Assembly (NCBI GenBank): GCA_004557505.1
Contig: SFGZ01000003.1
Location: 245,491 to 309,490 of the forward strand
Source of the DNA: Coriobacteriaceae bacterium
GTDB taxonomy: Bacteria > Actinomycetota > Coriobacteriia > Coriobacteriales > Atopobiaceae
DNA length: 64,000 nt
Reading direction: 5' to 3'
How positions within the stretch are numbered: the stretch's first letter is position 1; the number at the start of each line of letters is the position of its first letter. Under the pieces are notes generated by a model. That model was not told the DNA's origin. It did no database searches and saw nothing but the letters and a program-made list of their open reading frames with translations. Positions 27,247-35,292 of this stretch are shown in pieces. The translations under genes and the position numbers were made by a program.

Positions 27247-28630
27247 ATGAGCGGCATCAATGTATACGCACATTACACATGCGAGGGAGAGTACCCGGAC
27301 CTCGACTACGCCGGGGCCGCAAAGCGCCTTGCGCAGGCCATCTCATGCAGGACCATAGACCGCGGCGAGAGCACCGACGAGGCCCCCTTCGAGCGCCTGC
27401 ACGCCCTCGTGCGCTCGTCGTACCCCCACGTCATGGCCGCCGCCGACGTCGAGGAGGTGGGGAGGAGCCTCCTCATCACCTGTCCCGGCACGGACCCCTC
27501 GCTTCCGTGCGCCCTGCTCCTCGCCCACCAGGATGTGGTCCCCGTGGCGCCGGGAACCGAGTCGGCGTGGCGCCACGGAGCCTTTGCCGGGCACCTCGAC
27601 GAGTCCCACGTCTGGGGCAGGGGTGCCCTCGACATCAAGGACATGCTCATGGGCGAGCTCGAGGCGCTCGAGTACCTCCTCGCCCGTGGCGACAGGCCGC
27701 GCCGCACCGTCATCCTTGCCTTCGGGGCGGACGAGGAGACTGCCAGCACGGGGGCGACGAGGCTGGCCGCCATCCTCGAGGGGCGCGGCGTGGCTGCTCG
27801 ACGAGGGCACGACGACGATGATCGACGGGGCCGTCTGGGGGGCGCCTGGGCGCGTCCTCGCCGATGTCTGCGTGTCGCAGAAGGGCTACCTCGATCTGAG
27901 GCTCGACGCGCGCGGGGAGGGCGGCCACTCCTCGAACCCCTTCGGGGGGACCTCGCTCGAGCGCCTCTGCACGGCCGTCGCGCGCATCGCCGAGGCGCGC
28001 CCGGCGCCATCCCTCACGCCCATCGTGCGCGACACCTTCCGCGCCCTCGCGCCCCATGTTGCCGAGGAGCCCCTCCGCACCCTGGTCAAAGACGTTGACG
28101 CCAACGCCGACGCGATCGCCTGGCTCGCTGCCGCGCGACGCGAGCTCCACCCGTTCGTGATGACCACGATGGCGGTCGACATGCTCGAGGGCGGCTCTGC
28201 GGCGCCCAACGTGATGCCGGCCGCCGCGAGCGCGACCGTCAACTTCCGCCTTCTGCCGGGAACCACGGCAGACGACGTGCTCGCGTGGGTCGAGGGGGCG
28301 CTTGGGGGAACGGGGGTCACGGCCACGCTGCTCCACGCCACGCCGGCGGGAAGGGTGGACTCTGCGGGGAAGGCCGGCTATGCCGAGGTGGCGGAGGCCC
28401 TCACGCACTTCTACCGCGACGTCGAGGTGGTCCCCTCGTTTGTCTGCGGCGGCACCGACGCCATCCGTTACGAGGCGGTCTGCGACTCCATCCTGCGCGT
28501 CATCCCCTTCAGGCCGACGCCCGAGGAGGTGGCGACCGGCGTCCACGGCGTGGACGAGCGCATCTCCCGGCGCACGTACGCGCAGGGCATCCGCGTGCTC
28601 GTGCGCCTTCTCGAGAAGACCGTCCTGTAG
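27247..28630 (+). pseudogene. M20-family metallopeptidase, frameshifted
   Basis: Two overlapping frames together encode one M20 dipeptidase/carboxypeptidase (about 460 residues). The first frame from ATG 27247 (AGGAGG upstream) supplies the metal and catalytic residues: LAHQD, RGALDIKD and GADEETAS. Near 27785-27795 the similarity jumps to the next frame, which continues with LLDEGTTTMID, the dimerisation segment GEGGHSSNPFGG, and C-terminal CGGTDAIRY and HGVDE. The shift needs one extra base or two missing bases. Unshifted, the first frame ends at 28098 with a foreign tail. This may be a true broken gene or a sequencing error; both halves otherwise look well conserved. Confidence 0.8.
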
Positions 28631-28791
28631 GCCGCGGGCGGGGCCCGTCGGTGCCCGTTGATGGTATCGTCAGGTTCTGGGGTCGCCCGTCGGAGGCGCG
28701 TGGTCTGCGCGCAATTGGGATACTATGGGAACTTCAGGGCGTCCGCATCCGTGCGGGGCGTCGGCTTGGATTGCGCCAGAAGGGCAGGGCC

Positions 28792-29523
28792 GTGTCAAGA
28801 AAACTCGAGAGCCTGGGGTCTCACATACGAAGCGCGACCGACTCGGACGCCGAGTCCGCCCAGCGCGCGGGCACCGCCACCTCGCCGGCCGGGACCCCGG
28901 ACAACCCCTCGTTCAAGGTGCTCACCGCCGCAAACCTCATCACGGCATGCCGCCTCGTGCTCACGATTGCCTTCCTGGCGCTCTTCGTGCAGGGTACCAA
29001 CCGCATGCTGGCGCTCTGCTGCTACGCCGTCGCCGCCGCAACAGACTTCCTCGACGGCCAGGTTGCCCGTCGCACCCAAACCGTGAGCTGGCTCGGCAAG
29101 GTCATGGACCCCATCATGGACCGCGTGCTGCTGTTCACGGGCGTGCTCGCCATCGTGCTCACCGGCGAGCTGCCGGCATGGGTCGCCGTCCTCGTCATAG
29201 CCCGCGACTGCTACCTTGCCGCGGGCGCCCTCGTCCTCCAGAGGTACCGCCGGCGGCCGGTGGACGTTGCCTACATCGGCAAGGTTGCCACGGCGCTCCT
29301 CATGTTCGGCTTCTGCGACCTGCTCCTCGGCGCGCCGGTGGTGCAGGGGCTTGGCCTGGTGGACGCCGCATGGCTTCCCGGCCTCAACGCGCAGCCGGTG
29401 GCGCTCGGCATCTTCTTCGTCTATGCCGGCGTCGCCTGCTCGCTGGTCACGGCCGGCATCTACACCCGCGAGGGCATCCGGGTTCGTCGCGAAGCCCTCG
29501 GCAGGCGAGGGGAGGACACGTGA
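28792..29523 (+). CDS. CDP-alcohol phosphatidyltransferase (PgsA-like)
   Basis: 243-residue membrane enzyme. The CDP-alcohol motif DG(x)2AR(x)8G(x)3D(x)3D is exact in DFLDGQVARRTQTVSWLGKV followed by MDPIMDR. It has about five hydrophobic helices and a charged N-terminus of about 45 residues. It condenses CDP-diacylglycerol with an alcohol such as glycerol-3-phosphate. A second, more typical pgsA lies at 53982-54599, so this copy may use another acceptor (for example inositol phosphate or a cardiolipin precursor); that is open. GTG 28792 follows AGGGCAGGG, a modest site. The stop overlaps the next gene as GTGA. Confidence 0.86.
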   Translation: MSRKLESLGSHIRSATDSDAESAQRAGTATSPAGTPDNPSFKVLTAANLITACRLVLTIAFLALFVQGTNRMLALCCYAVAAATDFLDGQVARRTQTVSWLGKVMDPIMDRVLLFTGVLAIVLTGELPAWVAVLVIARDCYLAAGALVLQRYRRRPVDVAYIGKVATALLMFGFCDLLLGAPVVQGLGLVDAAWLPGLNAQPVALGIFFVYAGVACSLVTAGIYTREGIRVRREALGRRGEDT

Positions 29524-30665
29524 GCGCCGCTCGCCGGAGGGCCCTCGCCATCGCGCTTTTCGCCTTTGTGCTGCTCGCCCTCATCCCGCAGGCGTCCCTG
29601 GCCGACGATGCCCCCAAGGGCCCCAAGTTGGGCGAGGCCCAGTGCGCCATCGTCGAGGACTCGTCGGGCAACGTGCTGTACGAGAAGAACGCCGACACGC
29701 GGATGCCCATGGCGTCCATCACCAAGGTGATGACGGCCATGGTGGCCCTCGACTCCGGCGTCGACCTCGACGCCCCCTGCCGCATCCATGCGACCAACCT
29801 GGGGGCGGACTCGCAGACGGCCGGCTTTGCGGAGGGGGACACCCCCACGCTGCGCGAGCTTCTCCGCGTCATGCTCGTCTACTCGGGCAACGACGCGGCC
29901 GAGAACGTCGCCATCAACGTCGCCGGGTCTGAGGGGGCCTTCGTGGGGCTCATGAACGAGAAGGCACAGGAACTGGGCATGGAGAACACCCACTTCGCCA
30001 ACCCCCACGGCCTCGACGAGGACGGGCACTACTCCACCGTCGCCGACCTCGCCCTCATGGGCAGGGTCGCGCTCTCGAGGTACCCGTTCATCGCCGGTAC
30101 GGTACATGCGCGCTCGGTCACCGTGGGGGTGGCCGGCACGCAGAGGACGTTCCACTCGACAGACGCGCTCCTCGGCGCCTACAGGGGCATCCGTGGCATC
30201 AAGACCGGCTACGTGGAGGGCAGCGCGGCCTTTCTCGGCGCCTGCCAGCGCGACGGCGTGGAGCTCTTCACCTGCGTCCTGGGCGCCCAGACCAGCTCCG
30301 GGCGCTTCACGGACACCGTGGCGCTCCTCGACTGGGCGTACGCCAACTTCGAGCGGGTCCCCGTGGCCAGGAGCTCGTGGGTCACGGACCTGAGGCCCTA
30401 CGCCTATAACTTCGCCATGACCTGCGTGGTTGCCCCCACAGATGACGAGCGCGCGGTCATGTGGCCCAAGGGCGGCAACCTCTCCTTTAGCACGACGCTG
30501 CTCCAGCGGCATCTGCTTGTGGACAACGGCCAGCTCGTCGGCTCGACCACGTGGACGCAGGACGGAAGGCAGGCGGGGAGCGTCCGTTACGTGGCCAGGC
30601 TCACGCCGGACAGCATTCCGCGGGTGAACGTGTTCACGCTTCCGCTGTATGGGTATGCCGCATAG
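29520..30665 (+). CDS. D-alanyl-D-alanine carboxypeptidase (S11)
   Basis: 381 residues. It has a signal peptide (basic start, hydrophobic 8-25, ALA-type cleavage near LADD). The penicillin-binding protein motifs are Ser66-x-x-Lys69 (SITK), SGN at 122-124 and KTG at 228-230. It trims the terminal D-Ala of peptidoglycan stem peptides outside the membrane. After the catalytic domain comes a DacA-type C-terminal beta region (about 275-381), but without an obvious amphipathic anchor helix. The GTG start overlaps the phosphatidyltransferase stop. Confidence 0.92.
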   Translation: MSAARRRALAIALFAFVLLALIPQASLADDAPKGPKLGEAQCAIVEDSSGNVLYEKNADTRMPMASITKVMTAMVALDSGVDLDAPCRIHATNLGADSQTAGFAEGDTPTLRELLRVMLVYSGNDAAENVAINVAGSEGAFVGLMNEKAQELGMENTHFANPHGLDEDGHYSTVADLALMGRVALSRYPFIAGTVHARSVTVGVAGTQRTFHSTDALLGAYRGIRGIKTGYVEGSAAFLGACQRDGVELFTCVLGAQTSSGRFTDTVALLDWAYANFERVPVARSSWVTDLRPYAYNFAMTCVVAPTDDERAVMWPKGGNLSFSTTLLQRHLLVDNGQLVGSTTWTQDGRQAGSVRYVARLTPDSIPRVNVFTLPLYGYAA

Positions 30666-30718
30666 TGGACGAAGGGTACGTGGCGCCCCATCGCGTTGGC
30701 GCCAGAAGGGGGCTTGTC

Positions 30719-31612
30719 GTGGCAGACGGGCGTGAAGAGGGGAGAGGCGCCCCTCCGCACACGGTGACGGGCGCGCTCTACCAGGAGCACCTTGCCCTGG
30801 GCGCGAGCTTTGGGCGCGCGGAGGACACGGGGTTGGCGTACCCAACCTCGTATGCCGGCGGGCAGCCGCTTGGCCGGGCGCTCGAGGGCGCCGCCATAGC
30901 CGACCTCACCGGCGCGACCTATCGGCTCGTCTCGGGCACCCGCCCGCAGGAGCTCTGCGAGGCCGCCTTCTGCGCGCGCAAGCTTCGCGTGGGCCAGTGC
31001 GCCTTCGAGCCCGCGCTCACGGGGGACGGCGCCATCACCTCGGTGAGCCTCCTCGCGCGCACGGGCGTCCACGAGTACGTGCTCCTCGACCCCACGCACA
31101 GGGGGCCGGTCGTGGCCGGCTGGCTCTCGTTCCTCTCGCAGGCGCGCGGCGATGGCGGCGCGCCCTACGAGGGGACCACCATCGAGGAGGCAAGCGGCAT
31201 GCTCGTCCCGCTGCTCGTCATGGGGGCGCGTGCGAGCGAGCTGCTCGCGGACTACCTTCCGCATGCCGCCCGCGCGCTTCCCGCGCGCGGCGCCGTCGAG
31301 AGCGTGACCCTCGACGGGCACATCCCCGCGATCGTCGCGGGCGTGCCGCAGGACATCGCCGCCGGCGCGGCCTCCTACGTGCTTCTCGTCCCCAGGGCGG
31401 TCGCGCGCGTGGTATGGAGGAGCCTCCTCTCCTTTGCCTGGGTCGAGCCCGTGGGCCGCACGGCCGTCCTCGGCTCCTGGTCGGGTCTGCCCTGGGCCCA
31501 GGCGCTCGACTCGACGGACGTCGTGGAGATCGGCGAGCAGGACCTGCGCGCGTGGGGGCTCCTCCGCCGCGGGGACGACTTCGTGGGTGCGCGCGGCATC
31601 CGCGGCGAATAG
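30719..31612 (+). CDS. GcvT/YgfZ-fold protein of unknown function
   Basis: 297 residues from GTG 30719, which follows AAGGGGG; an alternative GTG at 30665 overlaps the previous stop and would add 18 residues. The sequence follows the folate-binding fold of the glycine-cleavage T protein: LYQEHLALGASF, GAAIADLTGATYRLVSG, LTGDGAITSVSLLAR and YVLLDP. A middle VPLLVMGARASELLADYL matches the 'lqGP.a...L' segment. It lacks other glycine-cleavage genes nearby, and the key catalytic Asp region is not recognisable, so it may be a YgfZ-like or novel member. It is flanked by a cell-wall carboxypeptidase and ridA. Confidence 0.65.
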   Translation: MADGREEGRGAPPHTVTGALYQEHLALGASFGRAEDTGLAYPTSYAGGQPLGRALEGAAIADLTGATYRLVSGTRPQELCEAAFCARKLRVGQCAFEPALTGDGAITSVSLLARTGVHEYVLLDPTHRGPVVAGWLSFLSQARGDGGAPYEGTTIEEASGMLVPLLVMGARASELLADYLPHAARALPARGAVESVTLDGHIPAIVAGVPQDIAAGAASYVLLVPRAVARVVWRSLLSFAWVEPVGRTAVLGSWSGLPWAQALDSTDVVEIGEQDLRAWGLLRRGDDFVGARGIRGE

Positions 31613-31623
31613 GGGAGGGACGC

Positions 31624-32001
31624 ATGAAGTATGCAATCAACGCGGCGCAGGCGCCGGACGCCTACGGCTCCTGCTCGCAGGGCACGACCGCTGGCCGCTT
31701 CGTCTACGCCTCGGGGCAGCTCCCCGTTGGCCGGGACGGCAAGACCATCGTCGGCGACTCGGTTGCCACGCAGGTCTCGCACGTCATCGACAACATCGAG
31801 GCCATCCTCGCCGAGGTGGGATGCTCCCTCTCGGACGTGGCGCAGACCACCGTCTACCTGACCCGCATCGAGGATTTCGACGCCATGGACCGGGTGTTCG
31901 CAAAGCGCTTCCCGCAGCCCGCGCCGGCAAGATCGGTGGTCGCGGTGTCCGCCCTGCCTCTTGGGGCGCTCGTCGAGATGGACTGCGTGGCCTGTAGGTA
32001 A
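31624..32001 (+). CDS. ridA: RidA-family enamine/imine deaminase
   Basis: 125 residues. It hydrolyses reactive 2-aminoacrylate and related imines released by PLP enzymes. Conserved family features: QGTTAGRFVYASGQLPV, the VIDNIEAILAEVGCSLSDV helix, VYLTRIEDFDAMDRVF and RSVVAVSALPLGALVEMDCVA, including the catalytic-pocket Arg in PARS. ATG 31624 has GGGAGGGA upstream and lies 11 bases after the GcvT-like gene. The adjacency to a folate-fold protein could hint at amine or one-carbon chemistry, but that is speculation. Confidence 0.92.
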   Translation: MKYAINAAQAPDAYGSCSQGTTAGRFVYASGQLPVGRDGKTIVGDSVATQVSHVIDNIEAILAEVGCSLSDVAQTTVYLTRIEDFDAMDRVFAKRFPQPAPARSVVAVSALPLGALVEMDCVACR

Positions 32002-32044
32002 GCGGTATCATGTGAGGGTAAGCTTTTCTCGAGGGGAGATTTTG

Positions 32045-32479
32045 ATGCAGCCCACCAACAACCACTCCACCGACATGGGGGCGACGGAGATCTTCCGCAT
32101 GCCCTCGGCGGATGCCACCGTTCCCGACCTCATGGCCGAGGAGAAGCCTGCCCATCCCACGCTGACCATCGTCAAGGGTCCCCAGATCGGCGAGACGTTC
32201 GAGCTCGACGCACCCATCATCACCCTGGGGCGCGACCCGCGCAACAGCGTCTTCTTGAACGACATGACCGTCTCGCGCCACCATGCGAAGATGGACCTCT
32301 CCGCCTGCCCGCAGGGCAGGGCCACGGTCGAGGACCTCGGGTCGCTCAACGGGACCTGGGTCGACGGCGCCATCGTGAGCAAGGCGTCCCTCAAGGACGG
32401 GTCCACCATCCAGATTGGCACGTTCCGCATGGTGTTCCACACCAACGCACGCCCGCGCAGGATCGACGCCGAGGGCTAG
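32045..32479 (+). CDS. FHA-domain protein (GarA/OdhI-like)
   Basis: 144 residues. The C-terminal FHA domain (about 40-140) has LGRDPRNSVFLNDMTVSRHHAKM and VEDLGSLNGTWVDG, the phosphothreonine-binding loops. The N-terminus has a GATEIF segment around Thr14, a likely kinase-phosphorylation site that in GarA/OdhI folds back onto the FHA domain. OdhI/GarA inhibit 2-oxoglutarate dehydrogenase in other actinobacteria; whether the target exists here is unknown. It is followed 3 bases later by an FtsR-like regulator, the same order as odhI-ftsR in corynebacteria. ATG 32045 has GAGGGGAG upstream. A TATCAT lies at 32006. Confidence 0.85.
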   Translation: MQPTNNHSTDMGATEIFRMPSADATVPDLMAEEKPAHPTLTIVKGPQIGETFELDAPIITLGRDPRNSVFLNDMTVSRHHAKMDLSACPQGRATVEDLGSLNGTWVDGAIVSKASLKDGSTIQIGTFRMVFHTNARPRRIDAEG

Positions 32480-32482
32480 GCC

Positions 32483-33217
32483 ATGCCTGACGCCGGATAC
32501 CTCACCATCGGCAAGGTCGTGAAGCGGCTCCAGGGGGTCTACCCCGACCTCACCATATCGAAGGTCCGCTACCTCGAGGACGAGGGGCTCCTCAACCCGT
32601 CTCGGACGCCAGGGGGCTACCGCCTCTACTCGCAGCGCGACATCAAGCGGCTCGAGACCATCCTCTACCTGCAGAAGAACAGGTTCCTCCCGCTCTGCGT
32701 GATCAAGGGCGAGCTGGAGCGCGAGGATGCGGGCGAGCCCTCGGCCGTCACGGCGCCTGCGGCCGAGGGCTCGCCCGTCAGCCCCGTGGACGACGAGACT
32801 GCCGGGAAGTTCCACCCCATCGACCGCATGCCCGAGGTCGCGGGCGTCTCGGTGAGCTTCGCGCGCCAGCTCTCGGAGGTTGGCGTCATAGCGCTCAGGC
32901 GCTCCCCCCACGGGCGCGACCTCGTGGACGGCCACGACATCGGCCTCATCCGCACCTGCAACGAGCTGCGCCACTACGGGATCGAGCCAAAGAACCTGCG
33001 GCAGTACGTCAACTCGGCCAACCGGGAGTCCGCCATGTTCGAGCAGGCCCTGGTGGTCTATGCCAAGAAGGGCGGCGGCGTGGAGGCGGAGGTGACCGAC
33101 GAGGCGCGCGAGCGCTTCGAGCAGGCCTTCTCGCGCATGCTCGCCCTCACCGACTCGGTGCGCACCGAGCTCATACGCCGTCTCGTACACCAGTCGTTCA
33201 AGGACATGGAGGGCTAG
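32483..33217 (+). CDS. ftsR: MerR-family regulator, FtsR-like
   Basis: 244 residues. The N-terminal MerR winged helix (about 5-75) is LTIGKVVKRLQ, SKVRYLEDEGLL, SRTPGGYRLYS and DIKRLETILYLQ. A second helical domain from about 115 has VSFARQLSEVGVI and NELRHYGIEPKNL. This two-part layout and the position directly after an FHA gene match FtsR, which activates ftsZ in Corynebacterium. No ligand-binding cysteines are apparent. The symbol is assigned by synteny and architecture, so treat it as probable. Confidence 0.78.
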   Translation: MPDAGYLTIGKVVKRLQGVYPDLTISKVRYLEDEGLLNPSRTPGGYRLYSQRDIKRLETILYLQKNRFLPLCVIKGELEREDAGEPSAVTAPAAEGSPVSPVDDETAGKFHPIDRMPEVAGVSVSFARQLSEVGVIALRRSPHGRDLVDGHDIGLIRTCNELRHYGIEPKNLRQYVNSANRESAMFEQALVVYAKKGGGVEAEVTDEARERFEQAFSRMLALTDSVRTELIRRLVHQSFKDMEG

Positions 33218-33278
33218 CCCGGCCCACGGGCTTCCCCTGCCATGGCGAGAACATCAGCAACGAGGAAAGGAACCGCAC

Positions 33279-33815
33279 GTGTCTGACTTTGACTACGAGA
33301 GCCGCATCGTGAGCATCCCCGACTATCCGGAGAAGGGGGTCATCTTCAAGGACATCACCCCGCTGTTCGCCGATCCCGACGGCCTCGTGCGCCTCGTTGA
33401 CGACATCGCCGACCACTTCCTCGGTCGCGGCATCACCAAGGTGGTCGGTGCCGAGGCCCGCGGGTTTCTCGTGGGCGCGCCCGTGGCATACAAGCTCGGC
33501 GCCGGCTTTGTCCCGGCCCGCAAGCCCGGCAAGCTCCCGCGCGAGGTCTACTCCCAGTCATACTCGCTCGAATACGGCACGGACCAGTTGCAGATCCACA
33601 AGGACGCCCTCAGCCCGGACGACGTGGTGCTCATCGTCGACGACCTCGTGGCCACGGGTGGCACGGCAGTCGCCACCGCCAAGCTCGTGGAGCAGTCCGG
33701 CGCCCGCATAGGGGGCTTCTCGTTCATCCTCGAGCTGACGTTTTTGAACCCCCGCGAGGTCATAGCCAGGGAGTACCCCGATCGCGAGATACACACGCTC
33801 ATCCCCGTCGCATAG
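33279..33815 (+). CDS. apt: Adenine phosphoribosyltransferase
   Basis: 178 residues. It salvages adenine with PRPP to AMP. Conserved: PDYPEKGVIFKDITPLFADP, GAEARGFLVGAPVAY, RKPGKLPREV, and the PRPP-binding loop VLIVDDLVATGGTA. GTG 33279 is preceded by GAGGAAAGG and begins the expected N-terminus. A strong hairpin follows the stop. It is the last gene of the rightward FHA-ftsR-apt run. It could work with the purine permease at 39763, but the two are not linked here. Confidence 0.95.
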   Translation: MSDFDYESRIVSIPDYPEKGVIFKDITPLFADPDGLVRLVDDIADHFLGRGITKVVGAEARGFLVGAPVAYKLGAGFVPARKPGKLPREVYSQSYSLEYGTDQLQIHKDALSPDDVVLIVDDLVATGGTAVATAKLVEQSGARIGGFSFILELTFLNPREVIAREYPDREIHTLIPVA

Positions 33816-33838
33816 GGTGCCGCGCCGTCGCCCCTTCG

Positions 33839-33877
33839 CGACCGGGCGGCCCGCCCCAGTGCGGGGGCGCCCGGTCG
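33839..33877 (+). terminator. Terminator after apt
   Basis: A perfect 10-bp inverted repeat CGACCGGGCG / CGCCCGGTCG encloses a G/C-rich inner stem. TTTT occurs about 11 bases downstream. It lies 24 bases after the apt stop. Confidence 0.6.
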
Positions 33878-33967
33878 GCTCATGGCCTTTTGCCCATCAT
33901 ATGGAAAGCCGCGCTGCCCGCCGACGCCTGTCGTAGAATGGTTCCCAAGCGTCGAAAGGACTACGCA

Positions 33968-35146
33968 ATGACCCACGCAAGATGCATCGTCACTGCCGGG
34001 TTGGTTCTTGCCCTCGCAACGCCATGCGCCCTCTCCGTTGCGCCCGCCGTTGCCATGGCAACCCCCCAGGACGATCTCTCAGCCGCCTCCGCGAAGCTCG
34101 AGTCGCTTGGGGCCGCGCTTTCCTCCCTGCAAGACCAGCTCGCCTCAGCCACCTCCGAGCTCGAGCAGACCACCTACAACATCGCAGCCACAGAGCAGCA
34201 GATCTCCGACACCCAGGCGCAGCTGGACGAGAAGCGCCAGGATCTTGGCGTCCGCATGAAGAGCTCGTACAAGTCCGGCTCCTCGGGCGCGCTCGACCTC
34301 ATCCTCTCCTCGGCCTCCTTCGAGGAGCTCTCCTCGAACATCTACTACCTCGACAAGATCTCGGAATCGGACGCCGCCGCCATCGCGGAGGTGCAGTCGC
34401 TCTCTGACCAGCTCGAGCAGCAGAGGGCCGACCTCGAGCAGCAGCAGGCAGACCAGCGCGCCCAGGTGGACGGCCTTCAGTCCCAGGCGTCTGACTACCA
34501 GAGCCAGGTGGCCGAGGCCCAGGCCTACTACGACTCCCTCAATGAGGAGGTCCAGGTGCAGCTCGCCGCAGAGGCCGCCGCAGCCGCCGAGGCCCAGGAG
34601 ACGAATTCCGTGACCACGGTCGTCCAGGCCATCCAGACCCAGGAGACCATCAACTCCAACGCCGGCGGCACGGGCGATGTCAGCGGCGGCGACGCCGCCG
34701 CTGACGGGGAAGACGCCCCGAGCACCCCCTCCGACGGCGGCGGAGCCGCCGGCTCCGGCGACGGCCCCTCGCGAGGAGGCTCCGGTGGCTCGGGCGCCAC
34801 CAACGTGCCCTCGGGCGGCGGCGTCGCCGCAGCGCTGGCGCTGGTGGGCCATCCCTACGTATACGGTGCCCAGGGCCCCAACGCCTTCGACTGCTCCGGC
34901 CTCGTCTGCTACGTCTACGGCTACGCCCGCGGGCGCACCACATACGTCATGATCGACTCCATCAAGGCGAGCGGCGGCTGGAAGACGAGCATCGACCAGC
35001 TCTCCTATGGCGACCTCGTCTTTGAGTACGGCGGCTCCCACGTGGGCATCTACCTCGGCAACGGGCAGATGGTACACGCCGCCAACCCCTCCTTGGGCGT
35101 GACCGTGGGAGGCATCTATGGCTTCTACGGCGGCGGCTCGTACTAG
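33968..35146 (+). CDS. Secreted NlpC/P60 peptidoglycan hydrolase with coiled coil
   Basis: 392 residues. It has a signal peptide (hydrophobic 10-25, cleavage near AMATP), then a coiled coil at about 35-210 (Gln/Glu/Leu-rich, as in CwlO/RipA-type enzymes). A Gly/Ser/Pro-rich flexible linker runs from about 225 to 280. The C-terminal NlpC/P60 domain has Cys309 in AFDCSGLVCYV and His in GSHVGIYLGNGQMVHAAN. It cleaves stem-peptide bonds in the cell wall, often for division or elongation. The coiled coil suggests control by an FtsEX-like partner. ATG 33968 follows AAAGGA. A TAGAAT at 33934 may be a -10. Confidence 0.92.
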   Translation: MTHARCIVTAGLVLALATPCALSVAPAVAMATPQDDLSAASAKLESLGAALSSLQDQLASATSELEQTTYNIAATEQQISDTQAQLDEKRQDLGVRMKSSYKSGSSGALDLILSSASFEELSSNIYYLDKISESDAAAIAEVQSLSDQLEQQRADLEQQQADQRAQVDGLQSQASDYQSQVAEAQAYYDSLNEEVQVQLAAEAAAAAEAQETNSVTTVVQAIQTQETINSNAGGTGDVSGGDAAADGEDAPSTPSDGGGAAGSGDGPSRGGSGGSGATNVPSGGGVAAALALVGHPYVYGAQGPNAFDCSGLVCYVYGYARGRTTYVMIDSIKASGGWKTSIDQLSYGDLVFEYGGSHVGIYLGNGQMVHAANPSLGVTVGGIYGFYGGGSY

Positions 35147-35176
35147 CCCCTCCCGCGCAATCCCCTCGCGGCTCCT

Positions 35177-35199
35177 GCGCCCCCGCCCTGCGGGGGCGC
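35177..35199 (+). terminator. Rho-independent terminator after the NlpC/P60 gene
   Basis: A perfect 10-bp stem GCGCCCCCGC / GCGGGGGCGC with a 3-base loop is followed by CTTTG, 30 bases after the stop. Confidence 0.7.
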
Positions 35200-35292
35200 C
35201 TTTGTGCGCGCCCAGGCCATCCATGCCGGCCAAAGGAGTAAGCTGGGTGAAGTTTGCTGTGACTTGCTGACATGGAGGGTGGTGGTTGGCGC

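Noticed and set aside
28658..28791. An extra small gene upstream of the phosphatidyltransferase
   Set aside because: Open frames there have no ribosome-binding site or recognisable sequence.
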